This document shows, one piece after another, positions 61,943 to 64,000 of a stretch of 64,000 bases of DNA. This stretch comes from Brevibacterium zhoupengii (GTDB taxonomy: Bacteria > Actinomycetota > Actinomycetes > Actinomycetales > Brevibacteriaceae): positions 2,666,001-2,730,000 of the forward strand of contig NZ_CP088298.1 in NCBI RefSeq assembly GCF_021117425.1. The letters are read 5' to 3'. The notes beneath the pieces were generated by a model. That model had not been told where the DNA came from and did not search any database. It saw only the letters and a list, made by a program, of their open reading frames with translations. The position numbers were made by a program, and so were the translations under genes. The first letter of the stretch is position 1. Each line of letters begins with the position of its first letter.

Positions 61943-62563
61943 TCATTCGAAGCGTGAGACGTCTCCGGCCCCGACGCGTGCAACCACCGGTTCCCGACCG
62001 GTGAAGTCGATGACGGAGGTCGGGACGTTGCCCGGAACTCCGGATTCGATGACGGCGTCCAATTCGTGGCCGATCTGATCGACGACCTCATCGGCCTGGG
62101 TCAGCGGGTCCTCAGCACCGGGAAGCAGCAGGGTCGATGACAGAATCGGTTCGCCCATCGCTTCAACGAGCGCCAGGGCTGTCACATTCTGAGGAATACG
62201 TGCACCGACCGAATGCTTTTTGGCGTGCATCATCCGACGTGGAACTTCCTTCGTCGCCTTCATGATGAATGTGTACGGTCCCGGTGTCATCGATTTGATG
62301 ACCCTGAAGTCCGAGTTGTCGACGATGACGAACTGCCCCAACTGAGCGAAGTCACGGCACATCAGTGTGAAGTGATGCTTCGAGTCCAACTGCCTGATGC
62401 GGGTGATCCGTTCGATGCCTGCCTTATTGTCCAAAGCGCAGCCCAAGGCGTAGCCCGAATCTGTGGGATAGGCGATCAGTCCGCCGTCCCGCAGAGTCTG
62501 CACGGCCTTGTCGATCATTCGGTTCTGTGGATTCTCAGGATGAATATTCAGTAAGGTCGCCAT
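61943..62563 (-). CDS. YciO/Sua5 threonylcarbamoyl-AMP synthase-like protein
   Basis: The 206-residue YrdC-fold protein has GLIAYPTDSGYALGC, the ATP-binding loop RQLDSKHHFTLMCRD and SVGARIPQN. Sua5/TsaC relatives make threonylcarbamoyl-AMP for t6A tRNA modification; the YciO subgroup's activity is less certain. ATG 62563 at family start. Confidence 0.88.
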   Translation of the reverse strand: MATLLNIHPENPQNRMIDKAVQTLRDGGLIAYPTDSGYALGCALDNKAGIERITRIRQLDSKHHFTLMCRDFAQLGQFVIVDNSDFRVIKSMTPGPYTFIMKATKEVPRRMMHAKKHSVGARIPQNVTALALVEAMGEPILSSTLLLPGAEDPLTQADEVVDQIGHELDAVIESGVPGNVPTSVIDFTGREPVVARVGAGDVSRFE

Positions 62564-62691
62564 ACTTCATGCTAACCACTCACAGCATGTGTGGCGAGAG
62601 GCCTGACTGAATCGATTGCACTATTCTGCGATCCCAACCGCCCGAGGCTTCGCCGGCCGACCATTCGGGTCAGCTCCTCGGACCAATCAGG

Positions 62692-64000
62692 TCAGCTCCT
62701 CGGTCCGGACGTGTCCTGCTCGGCTTCACCCTGCGGCGGCGTTGTCAGGGATCCGTCGTCAGCAGGGGATGCGAGGGACTCCGCGGGCTTCGAATCATCA
62801 GGTCTCGAACCCTCGGTACTCGCTTCTTCAGAATCAGGCGTCGACCCATCCGAATCCGCTGTCGAATCCTCCGCCTCTTCAGAATCAGACTTCCCCAATG
62901 GCGATCCGAGGGTGTCGCCCAATGATTCGGTCACGGGTGACACCGGTGGCTCCTCCGTCGAACTGTTCGCAGTCGTCGGGTCCGAGGCGAGGAGAATGTT
63001 TACCCATTTGGCCTTCGGATCCGCGTCGACGAGCAGCGCCTTGAGCAGCAGCGTCGCAGGCAGTGCGAGGAGCGCACCGAGCCATCCGAGCACCCACACC
63101 CAGAACAGCAGCGACAGGAAGGACACCAATGGTGTGACCCCGACCGACTCTCCCGTGAACTTCGGTTGGATGATCGATTGGATGACGAAGTTGAGCACGC
63201 TGTAGGCGATGACGACCCACAGCGCCGACTGCCAACCGCTGTCGACGAGGGCAAGCAGCGCCGGAGGGATGAGGCCGATGACGAACCCGATGTTGGGAAT
63301 GTAGTTCGTCAGGAACGCGAGCACGCCCCACACCCAGATCAGCGGGACGTCGATGATCGCCAAGGCGATGACGTCGAGGATTGCCACGATGAGGCCGAAG
63401 ACTGTGGCCACGACCCAGTAGCGCCGGACCCCACTGGCGAATCCGCCGAGCGAAGCCGCCAGCGAGGGCTTGACGTCGAGGAGCATCAGCATGCGCCGGT
63501 CGATGCCCATGGAGTCCATGGCGACGAAGAACACTGCCATGACGACAGTGGTCAGCAGCCCGGCGACCAGTGACACATTGGTCAGCAGCGGATACACGGC
63601 GTCGATGAGGGATCTGACGTTGAACTGCTGGAACTGCTGCTGGAGCACTGAGGACGTGACACCGATGTCGGACAGGAACGCCAAGGCGCTCTGGTAGGTC
63701 GCGACGAGCTGTTCACCGTAGCTGGGGATCAGGAGCACGAGTTCGGCGACCGACCATGCCGTCAGCCCGAAGAAGCCGAAGATCATCACCAGCACGAGGA
63801 GCACCGAGATGGTGGCACCGATTGCACGCGGCACCTTCAACTTGGTCAGATACTTCTGCAGCGGATAGACGACGATGTAGAAGTTGAGCGCCAGGAACAC
63901 GGGAGCGACGATGTCCTGGAGTCCTTTGAAGAACATCAGGGCATAGGCCAGACCGGCGATCGTCAACGCGATGACCAGCGCCCTGGCAGGCCGGCTGGCG
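62692..64000 (-). CDS. AI-2E family permease (5' end cut by window)
   Basis: Integral membrane protein of the AI-2E/PerM family: paired spans, GFFGLTAWSVAELVLLIPSY, GVLAFLTNYIPNIGFVIGLI and FWVWVLGWLGALLALP. The C-terminal 100 residues are Ser/Glu/Asp-rich and cytoplasmic. The frame stays open at 64000, so the N-terminus is outside the window. Family members include transporters of small molecules or ions; the substrate is unknown. Confidence 0.88.
   Translation of the reverse strand, partial: ASRPARALVIALTIAGLAYALMFFKGLQDIVAPVFLALNFYIVVYPLQKYLTKLKVPRAIGATISVLLVLVMIFGFFGLTAWSVAELVLLIPSYGEQLVATYQSALAFLSDIGVTSSVLQQQFQQFNVRSLIDAVYPLLTNVSLVAGLLTTVVMAVFFVAMDSMGIDRRMLMLLDVKPSLAASLGGFASGVRRYWVVATVFGLIVAILDVIALAIIDVPLIWVWGVLAFLTNYIPNIGFVIGLIPPALLALVDSGWQSALWVVIAYSVLNFVIQSIIQPKFTGESVGVTPLVSFLSLLFWVWVLGWLGALLALPATLLLKALLVDADPKAKWVNILLASDPTTANSSTEEPPVSPVTESLGDTLGSPLGKSDSEEAEDSTADSDGSTPDSEEASTEGSRPDDSKPAESLASPADDGSLTTPPQGEAEQDTSGPRS

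Overview
The window is a 64-kb stretch of a high-GC Gram-positive (actinobacterial) chromosome. The gene content fits Micrococcales, and Brevibacterium is my best guess. The basis is a complete division and cell-wall (dcw) cluster in actinobacterial order, a meso-DAP-type MurE motif, a Wag31/DivIVA protein, GTG/TTG starts with AGGAGG-like ribosome sites, a class II DAHP synthase, and the actinobacterial neighbour set idsA / Rv2175c-like / PknL-like kinase / aroG. The genus is inference; the phylum-level call is solid.

Region 1 (1-19335, minus strand) is the dcw cluster read leftwards: mraZ, rsmH, ftsL, ftsI, murE, murF, mraY, murD, ftsW, murG, murC, ftsQ, ftsZ, pgeF, sepF, yggT, wag31 and a truncated lspA. 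Most junctions overlap or are a few bases apart, so synthesis of lipid II and assembly of the divisome are co-expressed. Divergent from mraZ is a MoxR / DUF58 / transglutaminase operon (19819-24309). The 483-bp gap between the two carries MraZ-box-like pairs and a striking nine-copy 12-bp G-rich array.

Region 2 (24310-35590) holds DUF3040, dinB, a lipoprotein plus polyprenyl synthase pair, an Rv2175c-like DNA-binding protein, a LysM/lytic-transglycosylase-like gene translationally coupled to a PASTA Ser/Thr kinase (PknL-like), aroG, a bifunctional-nuclease-domain protein, an FHA protein and gcvH.

Region 3 (35761-37559) is a tRNA-Pro(GGG) gene with its promoter and hairpin terminator, followed by an intact IS481-type transposase. 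A 132-bp direct repeat that contains the tRNA 3' end and terminator flanks the transposase, and a five-copy 24-bp repeat array precedes it.

Region 4 (37560-54474) is accessory: two MFS transporters, an NhaD-type antiporter, a DedA protein, an amidohydrolase, a Pls/PosA-type membrane NRPS predicted to make an epsilon-poly-amino acid (its adenylation pocket looks lysine/ornithine-like) with an overlapping M1 peptidase gene, then GNAT, MATE and a large DUF222/HNH protein behind an AT-rich gap.

Region 5 (54514-64000) holds thiolase plus a FabG-type reductase, a five-gene branched-chain-amino-acid-type ABC importer (livKHMGF-like) behind a recognisable promoter, a YciO/Sua5 protein, and a 5'-truncated AI-2E family permease.

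A recurring theme is short tandem direct repeats (periods 12, 17, 19, 20, 24 and 30 bp) of unrelated sequence in many intergenic gaps. The most interesting points are the Pls-like synthetase, the MraZ-like arrays at mraZ/moxR, and the duplicated tRNA-Pro end around the IS481 element.
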